Assembly: GCA_023014365.1 (NCBI GenBank)
Contig: JAEBUN010000018.1
Coordinates: 620,001-684,000, forward strand
Reading direction: 5' to 3'
From: Lepiota brunneoincarnata
Lineage: Eukaryota; Basidiomycota; Agaricomycetes; Agaricales; Agaricaceae
DNA: 64,000 bases
This document shows, piece after piece, positions 1 to 10,600 of this stretch; position 1 is the first letter of the stretch; each line of letters starts with the position of its first letter. Under the pieces are notes generated by a model. That model saw only the letters and a program-made list of their open reading frames with translations, was not told where the DNA came from and did no database searches. Both the position numbers and the translations under genes were made by a program.

Positions 1-900
1 GAAAATTTCTTATCCAAATGTGACTCTAGACAGTGAGGAAGGGCGTGGTTTGACCCATCAATCCCCTTGAAAATGTCAGTTAGGGAGCCAGGCTCCTCTT
101 TTTGTAGGTAGACGGGGGGACCAATTACATGGTTGTAATACATATGCCTGTCATGCGATGGCTCTTTCGACCTCCACGCGTCTAGCGATTCCATTCCAGT
201 GGTGACTCCCATCTCTGCTAACTACCAAACGAGATATAGTAAGGCTTCAAATACCTATGCATTGTCCATTGGGTCAAGGCCCCCAAGTTCCAGACCACTT
301 GGATCCATATCAATAACTTCTCCTCCTTGTATTATTGTGGCACTGTGCATACATACTAATCGATGAGTTCTTTCAACCTGAACCAGCCTTCCTTGGTACT
401 ACAAGGATCCAATTAGCATACACTATACTTGACATCCAAGCCCCCCAGTCGAAAGTCTAGTAGCGGACCTTGAAAACAGATTCACTAACATGCCATAGTC
501 CAGCGCTGGAAGGTTGGCATTTTTGGTACATGTTGTTATCCGGGGGTACTGTGTCCGAGAGTATCTGCTTTGGAAACAATATAAAAAATGGAGGACAGAG
601 GCCAATGCAGCGAAATCCTTGAGGTCCAGCCAGGTCAATACAACCCAAGGCATGGGTGCCAGTCGAGCCGCAGACTGCTGGACCAGCTAACAATGCCGGG
701 GTGTATCCGGGACCTTGCAGGCGGGCCTAAGTGCCACAGGGGTTGGATCCGTACCAGTGCATGCCTTCTCCTTGCATTAGAGCTAAACTGATGGACAAGT
801 CCTTTTGGCCTGAACCAGCCTTCCCTGCAGTGACCAAGTGGTGGCTCATGGTGGGGGGAAATCAACCAGACAATCATTCAGAATTTCCTGGTACAGTCTG
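1..900. repeat. Deleted duplicate of the 29.4-31.8 kb array
   Basis: By eye, bases 1 to about 585 follow 29445-29985 at roughly 80% identity (shared landmarks include the GATATAGTAA and TAGCATACACTATACTTGA stretches). Bases from about 585 to 725 then follow 30945-31035, and 725-900 follow 31585-31760. The window edge is therefore a shortened second copy of the cysteine-rich-protein array with two internal deletions. No intact gene is left in it, only the broken cysteine-rich ORF listed separately. Confidence 0.75.
457..693 (-). pseudogene. Broken small cysteine-rich secreted protein (CRP-1 family)
   Basis: The minus-strand frame keeps the core THALGCIDLAGPQGFRC and a following CPP, which align with the CRP-1 gene at 30856-31089. 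The start of the signal peptide is missing. After the third cysteine the frame runs into sequence that matches array spacer (about 29930-29975) instead of the C-terminal CC motif. It is a deletion fusion and cannot make the six-cysteine protein. Confidence 0.7.
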
Positions 901-2156
901 TGTGAATAGTGTGGATATGTTCCCTGACCAACTGTGACAATGACGCTTCTTGATCTTCTACCACCACCATCTGGCTGTGGGAACTTGTCACTCCTGCTAT
1001 GGCCATGCTCTATACTACCTAACACCTGCCATTAATGTTAAATAAAGTGACAGATCACTTATTAGCTAGTAATGAATTATGATATATAAGTAATTAGTTG
1101 TTATGTACACCCATCCCTTGGGGATGTCAATTAGTGGACACCGAGTTTCACACCTTGTGTCCATTTTGACAGGATGGGACCTTAGACTAGCCAAATCCTA
1201 TTATGTGAAGGGGAGTTACATATGAAGAACCTTTACACTTGACCAAATCAGTGGGCTTATCAAATCACACTATTATTAACAATGTGTGAATACATCAGTG
1301 ATTGTTGATCAATTTGAGCTAGTGACTAGTGATCAGTGTGTCACTGATACTATTGACTCTACTCAGTTCAACAATTAATCGACATCATCCTCCATCGGGC
1401 CACGTATATGGCTCGTATCACCCTCCATTTATCACATCCATCCCTATTTTCACTTATCAGAACAGATCACGACTGGATGCGCAGTCTGTTCCATCTTTGC
1501 TCTGCTGGAGGCAGGATGGTCCTGCTCACAACACTTTAAACATGCCTTAGGCACTCTCGACAAGGCCCCGACTAAACCTGTGTGCTCTGCTTCGCGCAGA
1601 CCCTTTGGGGGCACAACCATAGCAATTTCAATTCACCCGCAACACATGAAGAGGGAGGGGAGCTAGCACCCGATTCAGGAACCGTCCCTGCACAACCTTA
1701 CCTCTTGGGAAGACAGCTAGCAAGTCGAAACATGTCAAGTTGTTATGGGCAGTAGGATAGGAAACAGTGGGAAGATGGGGGAGTGAACAGGGGGAGAAAC
1801 GACTTACGGTGGATCAGGGACCAGAAACGCAGAGTAGAAGGCAGAGTCACTCATTTGACTATTTTCTTTTCCAATCCATCAAGTGCACTAGGTGGAATAC
1901 CCACCCTGGTACCCAGAGAATGGGATGGAACTCCTCTGAAATCTGGCAGGATGTGGGACGCGCCCGTTAGTGAGTTGGCCAGTACACCAACTATGCAGGA
2001 GACTGACAGCTGGAAGCTTTGGCGATCATGCTGGTGGTACAAGTGAGGGACCCTGGCGACAGGCAGGGGCAACGGTCTGTGCAATGGGCTGATGAGAGGG
2101 TTATGTATTAGGGTACTTTAGGTGTAGCCTCCCTCAACGGACTGTGTTCGAGCACT
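901..2156. other. No gene recognised
   Basis: I see no convincing gene here. Short ORFs on both strands lack recognisable domains or conserved partners elsewhere in the window. The stretch near 1100 begins TGTTATGTACACC, which could be the edge of an old LTR, but I could not find a matching end. The sequence immediately left of 2157 is the flank of gypsy element A. Confidence 0.3.
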
Positions 2157-2541
2157 TGTTATCAGAAGCCATATCAGAAGGACGGTTACTTTTAGTTTAC
2201 ATTCCCATGTCACTATGAAACCATCAGTAGTGTACATCAGAAGGACTATTCTTAGTTTACACCTTATGTTTTCTTATCTCTGACTCATAGTTACTCTGGT
2301 CCAAACTATTATAGTAGGAGTACAGCCACACTTAGAAGTATATAAGGATACAGTACAATACCTTGTATACTTATCTTAGTGTTATAAAGTTCTTGCCTCC
2401 TATACCTCTTTGCCATAACCGGCTGGACTTATAGTGCTCTGTCGTCTCCAAGTCAGGCTCAGTAGGACAGGACCAAGTCTATATAGACATCCTGTGTCAA
2501 ACCCCGTGCTACTCAAGAGCAAACCCCTAACCTGGGTAACA
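2157..2541 (+). repeat. 5' LTR of gypsy element A
   Basis: The 385-bp block starts TGTTATCAG and ends GGGTAACA, giving TGTTA/TAACA terminal inverted bases as expected for an LTR. It contains a TATA box (TATATAAGG) at 2339-2347. The predicted RNA start near 2370 is followed by a 12-nt stretch complementary to the sequence just after the LTR. No second copy is in the window, so the ends are inferred from the terminal repeats and the primer-binding site. Confidence 0.65.
2339..2347 (+). promoter_or_regulatory. TATA box of gypsy A LTR
   Basis: TATATAAGG lies 33 nt (start to start) upstream of the 12-nt segment that pairs with the primer-binding site. This is the distance expected between a TATA box and an RNA 5' end. 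Confidence 0.55.
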
Positions 2542-2542
2542 A

Positions 2543-2554
2543 AACACTAAGATA
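2543..2554 (+). promoter_or_regulatory. Self-primer-binding site of gypsy A
   Basis: AACACTAAGATA begins one base after the LTR end and is the exact reverse complement of 2372-2383 (TATCTTAGTGTT), which lies at the predicted 5' end of the transcript. This is the arrangement known from Tf1-type elements, where the RNA 5' end folds back to prime reverse transcription instead of a tRNA. Confidence 0.6.
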
Positions 2555-2914
2555 CTCTGCTGCTTATCTCTTGCTCGCCCTCTACTCTGTCCTGCTCTGC
2601 CAACATACTAAAAACACGTCGAGATACTCTGGTTGTTCAAAACGACGTACGAAAGAAAACCACCTCTCTGTGTAGCCATTGCTACGTCCCTCAACCTCTC
2701 CCTGCCAGAAGACCTGGCTTACCTACTCATTTTCGTCTTCACCTCCACCACCACCCTCATCGCCTACCGAATTATCACCCTAGAACTCGAACGTATCACG
2801 TGCCCCTGTCACTGTTGCGTCGTCAGATTGTGGAACCTATACTCAGGGATATCCATCATCACAACTCAATTTTTCATTCTTCTAGCGATAATCAATCACT
2901 AGACAACTGCCATC

Positions 2915-4711
2915 ATGCCTCCAAAGAAATTCTCAGCCTGAGAAACTCCATCACCTCCTCCCAAATCGAGAAGTAGAATCTCAGGATCAGGAACCCAAAA
3001 CCCGGATCCTAGAAGAAACCCTATCCCCACTCAGACGTCATCCCCATTCTATCCTCCATCTCCATTTGACTCACCCACCCCAAGTGCATCAACACATACA
3101 AGAACAAGTTTTGCTGATGAACTAGCAGAACAACAAAGAATACAACATGAAAGAGAATTAAAGGAACACTACGAACAAGAAGAAAGAAGATGCAAACAAG
3201 CCAAAGAATACAGCACCAAAGTAGATCCATTAAACGACTATGAACTTCAAAGACTTAAAAACGCCCTTAAACAACCAAGAGAGCTTTCCAAATCGGAAGA
3301 AAATTTACTCACATGCTACGAATACGCAGTAAATCAGGGAAGAACTCCCCCAGCAGATAACGACTCCGACATCTATATAACAGACGACAACCAATCGGAT
3401 CCCGATCCACAACCACCTGCATTACCCGCACCAACCATACCCTTAGCCCTACCGGCTCCTCCACTATGACCAACACAACCCCCATCACCACCACCGCCGC
3501 CACCCGGACAATTACAAATAATGGCTGCCACACCTACCCCAAAGGAGCTAGGACTCCTCAAACCCATCGCCTTCAATGGAACTAGAAGATTGTTTGAAGA
3601 TTGGATCTTCCAATGCAAAGTTTACATGCTTGCCAATGCAACCATGTACAACACCGACCTTGCTAGGACTTTATTTGTCCTTTCAACAATGCAATCAGGA
3701 GATGCCCAAGCCTGGGCTAGACAGTACCTCCACGAAAGAAATGTCCAAACTCAACAAGGGCAACCCATAGCCATGGAGTCATGGGACAACTTCACTGCTT
3801 GGCTTAGAGCCGACTTCACCCCAGCAGATGAACATGCATACACACATACCAGACTTCAAACCCTGCACCAAGCAGGCAAACCAATGACTGAGTTCAACGC
3901 TCAGTTCAAGGAACTTGTCTGTCAATCCGGACTAAATGAAGATCGCACCCTGATCAATCTATACTGCAAGGCAATCGACCGCCATATTGCCATGAAAATC
4001 GACAAATCGGAAAACCCTCCGACAACTATTGCCACTTGGTACACCCGAGCCAATAAACTCGACAACAATTTCCGCCGAATCAATGCCCTTTATGGCACCC
4101 CCAGAAACACGTTTCCCCAAAGGAACCAATACCAACCCAACCGTGGACCAAGCTGCCCAAACAACAATGTACCCTACACACAATTCTACCAAAGGAGCAA
4201 CGCTCCACATTTCACCCCACAAGACCCACACGCCATGGAAATAGACCATGTCGCAATGGAAGAAGGATTCGAAGATCCTTATCCCAAAATTCCACAACCG
4301 GAATATACCGAAGAAGACTCCGCACAAGGACCGTTGGAGTTAGATGCCATTGTCACCGGACAACAAATGAAATCATACCAAAACCAGGAATGCTTCCGAT
4401 GTGGAGCCAAAGATCATTGGGTCAGCAAATGCCCTCAACCACTGCCAGCTAGACACTTCCCAGGAATGCGCACCAACCCTCCTCGCCCTGCGAGAAACCC
4501 CAACCGTCCCTTCCTTGGACAACAAAACACTCATCCCAGATTTCCAAACCAGAACACCCAACAATCACCACAACGCAAGTATTCCCTTGCCATCGCAGAA
4601 GTCGCATCTCAGATGCGCCAAATGGTTGATGATCTCGATCCCAAACTCCAACAAGAACTCCACTCCGCACTAGCCGAGGACCCAGAGATGTGTCCATTCC
4701 AGGATTTTTAA
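2915..4711 (+). pseudogene. Gag polyprotein of gypsy A, two in-frame TGA codons
   Basis: One frame of 599 codons runs from ATG 2915 to the stop at 4709-4711, broken by TGA at 2939-2941 and 3467-3469. The uninterrupted part from ATG 3521 gives 396 residues. The N-terminal 200 residues are Pro/Ser-rich and charged. The middle carries a retrotransposon gag (capsid-like) domain with the family pattern of alternating aromatic and hydrophobic residues (LFEDWIFQ, AWARQYL, FTAWLRADF). Near the C-terminus is a zinc knuckle, CFRCGAKDHWVSKC (CX2CX4HX4C). Both TGA codons are single-transition neighbours of the arginine codon CGA. The protein would form the virus-like particle and bind RNA. Confidence 0.8.
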
Positions 4712-4890
4712 AAAGGAATGCTGTCAACCGATGTGCCCCTGCACGTTCCAGAACTCAGAAGGACATTTCACACTCTCACTCCCAGAAGGACATTTTCTCG
4801 ATAAACTCTGTACAATTACAACTATCCCCGAATAAATGATCCCTTTTCTTACCCATCGAGATTTGGAGTGAACAAACATCAAAACCTGTG

Positions 4891-5259
4891 ATGAACAGTC
4901 CAGACCGGGAGGAACAAGAACTACTGTTCGACTTTACAAGATGGGTACAGGAGACTACAGACCAACTACGGGCACAAGAATACGAAGACGAGGAAGGGGA
5001 ATATTACACCGCCATGCAGGACCTGGCGAGAGAAGCAGGAATGGAGATAACCTTGGAGGATATATTGGAATACCCCGAGGACGAGGAAGATAACCATGGA
5101 TCAACCGACCCAACCTCCGATACGGATGGAAGCACCGAGAGAATGGAGAGCAAGAACGGAGAGGATTCCATGGAGATACAATCGGGAGAAGAAGATTATG
5201 AGTCAGAGGAAAGCGATGGAACATCGCACAGCAGTAGCGAGAGTACTGACTCATTGTAA
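4891..5259 (+). CDS. U3-encoded acidic protein frame (5' LTR copy)
   Basis: A 122-codon open frame within U3, identical to the C-terminal part of ORF3 at the other end of the element. It begins MNSPDREEQELLFDF, is strongly acidic and Ser-rich, and ends with Ser/Glu repeats and TDSL. Because it lies upstream of the LTR's own TATA box, this copy should not be in the element's genomic RNA; the 3' LTR copy should be. No known domain recognised. Confidence 0.45.
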   Translation: MNSPDREEQELLFDFTRWVQETTDQLRAQEYEDEEGEYYTAMQDLAREAGMEITLEDILEYPEDEEDNHGSTDPTSDTDGSTERMESKNGEDSMEIQSGEEDYESEESDGTSHSSSESTDSL

Positions 5260-5368
5260 TATAAATAACGCTAGGATGCCATCAGCCAGGATGTGCATCA
5301 TGGTCAGGACTGCGCACGACCAGTAGAACAGCCAAGTAACCTATAACGAGTATATAGCACCTCATAGG

Positions 5369-5377
5369 TATATAAGG
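5369..5377 (+). promoter_or_regulatory. TATA box of chromovirus B LTR
   Basis: TATATAAGG, the same nonamer as in element A, 35 nt (start to start) before the segment that pairs with the primer-binding site at 5404-5415. Confidence 0.6.
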
Positions 5378-5585
5378 CCTGTACAAGTAGAGATTAAAGC
5401 CTTAAGCTTTAATCTTGTTAACAGCGGTCGTTTACCTCTCTGCCTTAACTTGGCGTCTTCCCTCGTTATCTCATTGAGCGCGATCCACTAAGCTCTATAA
5501 GGCCAACCGTCTCGGACACCTTTAGAGTGATTGAAGGCCGTCTCCAGTTATCCTCGGATACAGAAGGAGCACGGATCATAACATT

Positions 5586-5597
5586 AGATTAAAGCTT
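5586..5597 (+). promoter_or_regulatory. Self-primer-binding site of chromovirus B
   Basis: AGATTAAAGCTT starts two bases after the LTR and is the exact reverse complement of 5404-5415 (AAGCTTTAATCT) at the predicted start of the transcript. The same R segment can also pair with 5391-5400 (AGATTAAAGC) within the LTR DNA. It fits Tf1-type self-priming. I recognise no tRNA 3' end complementary to this site. Confidence 0.65.
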
Positions 5598-6510
5598 CCT
5601 TTGGACAACCTCCATCGTACACCCCATGGTATCGGTACGCCTTGTCGCTACCCTTCCACACCGGCAGACGATACACTTTATCGCTATCCGAGTGCCAACC
5701 GTATCTGACGACATGCCTTGTCACTGTCCAGTGATACACCCCCGTAGAGCAGGCCACCATACCCTCTGCACCCTTGGTCAGACGCACCGAAAGCGTTGAT
5801 AGGTCATCCACACCTTTAAGTGTTGATTGGGATAACGCACCCGTAAGCGTTGTATACAGGTCATCCGCACCTTCAAGCGTCGATTGGGATAACGCACCCG
5901 CAAGCGTTGTTTATTCACCCTCACCTTCACCTTCGACTTCTTCCCTCTTCACCCTGTCTACAAACCGAAACAACCCCCTTGCCACCGACTACAAAGAATC
6001 CAACAGTTCTGACTGGTCGACAACCGACTCCGAACCCGACTTCACACCCCCTCCACCACGGACCCTAAAAAGAAAACAAAACCTATACCCCTCACTCGTT
6101 CACCCTCTGGTTCCGCACCATACCCTACACAACCTACCGAGAGAGTTCAACGTCGAACAGAAGACCCAGGATACCCAGCACCCCCAGCATCAGTTCTTCA
6201 ATCCCTACCTAAACAACCACCACCTGAAAGAACTGCCACCTCTACCCGCTCAAAGCTCGGGGAGCCGATTCATAGAACATCTACCCCATCCTCCGGTCCT
6301 CAACCCTCAACAAGTACAAGAACTAGCGACAACACTTCGCAACAGAAACCCCCAAGAACATTCTCACCCCTCGCATCACCACTTGGATCACCGGTACACT
6401 CACCGCCTCGATCCAGTTCCCCTGTACAATCCGAACCATCCGAAGTTAGCCCCACTACCGGGTCTATTCACACTTCCGACAAAGAATCCACAACCTCTGA
6501 CATTAACAAT

Positions 6511-7635
6511 ATGGCCTCCTCCGCAAAAATCAATACACCCCCAACCTTTAATGGAGAAACTGACTACTTCCGCCTCTGGAAGGATGCAGTACAACTATAC
6601 ATCGATGCAAAGCCAGGAGCCTTTCCCGATGACAAGACCAAGATACAATTCGCCCTTTCATACATGTCCACCGGCCCCGCCGCAACATGGAGAGGAGCAT
6701 TCTTGGAATCAAACAAAGAACTTGATGGAAGCCAGACCCTTCCGACATGGAAGAAATTTCTCGAAGGACTCGATACATCCTTCGCCCCAAACAATGTCCC
6801 CGCCGACGCAATGGACAGAATCCGCCACCTCAAACAGAATGGACGATATATCGACGATTACATATCCCAGTTCCAGATACTTGCCTATCAGGCCGACCTT
6901 GGAGATGGAGTGGCGGCGGTCAACTATTTCAAGAACGGGCTGGATCGCCCCGTCGCAATCAAGACAATTAGCCTCAATCCAGGAAACAAACTCAGCGACT
7001 GGTTCAAGCAAGCTCGAACAGCATATCAAATACTACAAACTCAACGCGACTATATGCAAACTCGAGGAACTCCCTCGTTTTCAACGACTTCGCGCACTCA
7101 CCCATTTAAAGGGAAAAGAAATGCTTTTACGCGCCGTGTCCCACTGCCCTATCAAGCAACAGACCCTAACGCAATGGATATTGACCAACTCGCCGAAGCA
7201 GTCTACAACCTCGACTTTGAGGACGAGCCAGATCTACTCGCCGAGGAAGCTGATGAAGACGAGGAGACCGAAGAAGATAGACTCCACCAGTTGGTACAAG
7301 AACGCACCTGCGAAGCCCTCAATGCAATCCTCACGGACGCCCAAAGAAAGGATCTCAAAGAAAAGAGATGCTTCAACTGCCGCAAGACTGGACACTTCGC
7401 CCGCGAATGCCCCACCAAGAAGACAATATATCGCCGATCCGAATTACCCCGCAATTTGGATGCCAGAAACCGGTCAAATGCGATATCCAGAAGAAGACAA
7501 GCAAGCTACAGGAAAAAGAACTCATTATACAACATACTAGAAGATGCAACCGACGAAGAAGTCGAGGACATCTACGAACATTTTGCAAATGAATCCAACC
7601 ACCCAGATGCCCCTCTGGTTAAGGATTTTGCCTAA
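6511..7635 (+). CDS. Gag protein of chromovirus B
   Basis: The 374-residue ORF from ATG 6511 has a gag domain at its N-terminal half (TFNGETDYFRLWKDAVQLY; LPTWKKFLEGLD; YISQFQILAY), an acidic middle and a zinc knuckle CFNCRKTGHFARECP (CX2CX4HX4C) near residue 290. The same frame is open upstream to 6013 and reads Pro/Ser/Thr-rich sequence like the N-terminal extension of gag A, so the true protein may be longer. The frame ends at TAA 7633-7635, while pol continues in the -1 frame. It would build the particle that packages element RNA. Confidence 0.88.
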   Translation: MASSAKINTPPTFNGETDYFRLWKDAVQLYIDAKPGAFPDDKTKIQFALSYMSTGPAATWRGAFLESNKELDGSQTLPTWKKFLEGLDTSFAPNNVPADAMDRIRHLKQNGRYIDDYISQFQILAYQADLGDGVAAVNYFKNGLDRPVAIKTISLNPGNKLSDWFKQARTAYQILQTQRDYMQTRGTPSFSTTSRTHPFKGKRNAFTRRVPLPYQATDPNAMDIDQLAEAVYNLDFEDEPDLLAEEADEDEETEEDRLHQLVQERTCEALNAILTDAQRKDLKEKRCFNCRKTGHFARECPTKKTIYRRSELPRNLDARNRSNAISRRRQASYRKKNSLYNILEDATDEEVEDIYEHFANESNHPDAPLVKDFA

Positions 7636-10600
7636 GGAGACTAGCCACCACGTCTAGCCCTCCACAAAGACCTCCTTCCCTTTCCTATTCACAAAATGAT
7701 ATTAATGTTGTAAAGTTACAGGAATCGTCAGCACGCGTAATACATCTACCCTGTCGAATCTGAAAACACAAGTTCACTAAGGAAGGACCCGAAAGCATGG
7801 AACTACTTGCCCTACTCGACTCAGGAGCAGCAGGAAACTTCATTGACCCCGGAATGGTCAAACAACATTCATTCAAAACAACACCCCTCGATCGACCCAT
7901 CGAAGTACGAAATGCCGATGGATCTGTTAACGAAAATGGAACAGCCACCCACTACACGACCCTCAACCTAACAGTTAACGGGAAGAATATGGAGATCAAA
8001 CCAAAAGTAGTCTCCCTCGGAAGCCCAAGACTCATCCTTGGATTCCCTTGGCTCGCAGAACACAACCCAGACATCGACTGGGATGCCAAACAACTATGCT
8101 GGAGAAACGAACGTTGGGACAACACTATATTCCGAGAACTCATCCAATCCATGGAACCCGATTGGATCTACAACGACCAACTCAACCACATCTCCACACT
8201 AGAGCCCACAAGCTTCGAAGAAATCAACTTCAAAGCCTCCGCATCACAATTCCTCGCCGTACAACACGGAGAAAAGAAAAACGACGACCCAAGAAAAGTC
8301 GTACCCACGGAATTCCACGAATACCTCCCAGTATTTAGCAAGAAACAAGCCGAATGATTCCCCCCACAACGACCATGGGATCACAAAATTGAACTCAAGG
8401 AATCATTCAAACCAATTGCCATGAAGTCCTACCGACTCTCCCTCAATGAAGAAAAGGAACTTGACACGTTCCTAGAAGAAAACCTTCAAAAGGGATACAT
8501 TCGACCATCCGAATCGCCAATGGCATCACCTTTCTTCTTCGTAGGAAAGAAAGATGGAAAACTACGCCCCTGTCAAGACTACAGGTACCTCAACGAGCAT
8601 ACCGTCAAAAATGCATACAACCTCCCCCTCATCTCTCATATTCTCGACAAACTCCGAGGATCAAGATATTTTACCAAACTCGACGTACGAGCAGGATACA
8701 ACAACATCCGCATACGCAAAGGAGATGAATGGAAAGGAGCCTTCAGGACACCCCGAGGATTATTCGAACCCACGGTTATGTTCTTTGGAATGTGTAACTC
8801 CCCAGCAACATTCCAAACCATGATGGACTCATTATTCCGAAAACTCATCGACAATGGAGGAGTAATTGTTTACATGGACGACATCCTCATTCACGCAAAA
8901 ACAAAACAAGAACTTCGACGCCTCACAAGAGAAGTACTCAAGATACTCAAGGACAACGATCTATACCTCAAAACCGAGAAATGCGAATTCGAACGACAAC
9001 GACTCGAATATCTAGGAGTTATTATCACTCCCGACTCAGTTTCGATGGACCCAGCAAAGCTCAAAGGCATCGCTGAATGGCCAACACCAACTACCCCGCG
9101 CGACGTACGAAAATTCATAGGATTTTGCAACTTCTATCGAAAATTCATACACCAATACGCCACATGGGCAAAACCTCTCAATGCCCTAATGTCCAAAACC
9201 AAGAAATTCGAATGGACAGAAGAATGCCAGAACGCCTTCGATACTCTCAAGAGGAAATTCCAAAGCGAACCGGTATTAATGGTCCCCGACCGAGACAAAC
9301 CCTTCGAAATCGAATGCGACGCATCGCTATTTGCATCAGGAGCAGTCCTACTTCAACGCGACAACAACGGAATTAAACACCCAGTCGCATACTTCTCAAA
9401 AGGATTCTCACCAGCCGAACGCAACTATCATTGCTCTGAACAGGAACTCTTCGCCATTATCCCAGCACTCAAAGAATGGCGCCACCACATAGAAGGATCA
9501 TCACACAAGACCATTGTATGGTCAGATCACGACAACCTTCGCCGCTGGAGAAAACCTGAAGACCTCAGCAGAAGACAAGCCCGATGGATTGCCTACATGC
9601 AACGATTTGACATCGAAATCTGACATATCCCTGGAAAGAAAAATGGACCAGCAGACGCCCTTTCCAGACGACCCGATCATGAACCCAAGACAAGAGACAA
9701 CAAACAGGTCGTCGCACTCCCCGACAAATTCTTCACCCCAGAACAACCACAGCATATCCACATTATCGACGAAAATACTAAACAGGAAATAAAAGAGCTG
9801 TGGAAGAAAAAGAAACAGACCGACATCGCTCAAGAAGATGACTCAGGACACCCACGTGTTCAAGGAAAACTATTTATACCACAAGACTTACACCTCAGAC
9901 GCCGCTTACTGCAAAGAGTACACGACTTACCCACCGCAGGACACCCTGGAATCGCAGAAACAACTAGAAAACTCCAGGAATATGCCTACTGGCCCGGGAT
10001 GCAATCATTTGTCAAAAACTATGTCAAAGGATGCGGTACTTGCCAACAATACAAGATCAATCGCCACCCCCTAAAACCACCGCTTCAACCTATCCCTGGA
10101 CCCCGTTCTACCCGTCCATTCTCGAACATCTCGATGGATCTTATCACAGACCTACCCCCGGACGGACCCCATGATTCTATACTGGTCGTGGTTGACCAGC
10201 TTACGAAGGGGATAATTCTAGAACCTACTGCGAAAACCGCCAATGCGGACAAGATTGCCGAAATTCTTATCAAACGGCTATTCTCTAGATTTGGCCTTCC
10301 CGAGAAAGTTCTCAGTGATCGCGACCCCAGATTCGCTGCCAAATCCATGAAAGAATTTTACAAACAACTCGGAATCGAACAAGCACTCTCTACTGCCTAC
10401 CACCCCCAGACAGACGGACAAACAGAGCGATTCAATCAAGAAATAGAACTCTACCTTGGCATCTATTGCTCATCGAACCCGAACAAATGGGTAAAGGCAC
10501 TCCCACTCCTGGAATATGTCCACAACTCGAAAACACACGCCGAACACCAACATACCCCATTTGAACTCCTCTATGGATCAAGCCCCAAAGGATTTCCGAC

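Larger units (their letters stand above)
2157..4886 (+). mobile_element. Ty3/gypsy retrotransposon A, truncated (5' LTR, leader, gag)
   Basis: The left part of an LTR retrotransposon: a 385-bp LTR, a self-complementary primer-binding site, a leader and a gag frame with a CCHC knuckle. About 175 bp after the gag stop the element is cut by the 5' LTR of gypsy element B. Protease, reverse transcriptase, integrase and 3' LTR are absent from the window. The gag protein and LTR are clearly different from those of element B, so this is a second gypsy family. Two in-frame TGA codons in gag show it is dead in any case. Confidence 0.8.
4887..5583 (+). repeat. 5' LTR of chromovirus B
   Basis: 697 bp, TGTGATGAACAG to GGATCATAACA. 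The other LTR copies begin TGTTATG, so this copy has one changed base at its tip. It holds a 122-codon ORF in U3 (ATG 4891, stop 5257-5259), a TATA box at 5369-5377 and a palindromic segment at 5391-5415 around the predicted RNA start. Confidence 0.93.

Noticed and set aside
5774..7540. 588-codon frame overlapping gag of chromovirus B
   Set aside because: It begins at TTG, and its first ATG lies inside gag. The plus strand is poor in T here, so long open frames arise by chance. It has no domain. A short 21-residue repeat (VDWDNAP) at its start is noted but is not enough to call a gene.
2939..9623. TGA read as an amino acid (recoding) in the gypsy frames
   Set aside because: Nuclear genes in this window use TGA as a normal stop (e.g. 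the LysM gene), and the affected positions fit CGA arginine codons. Mutation is simpler.
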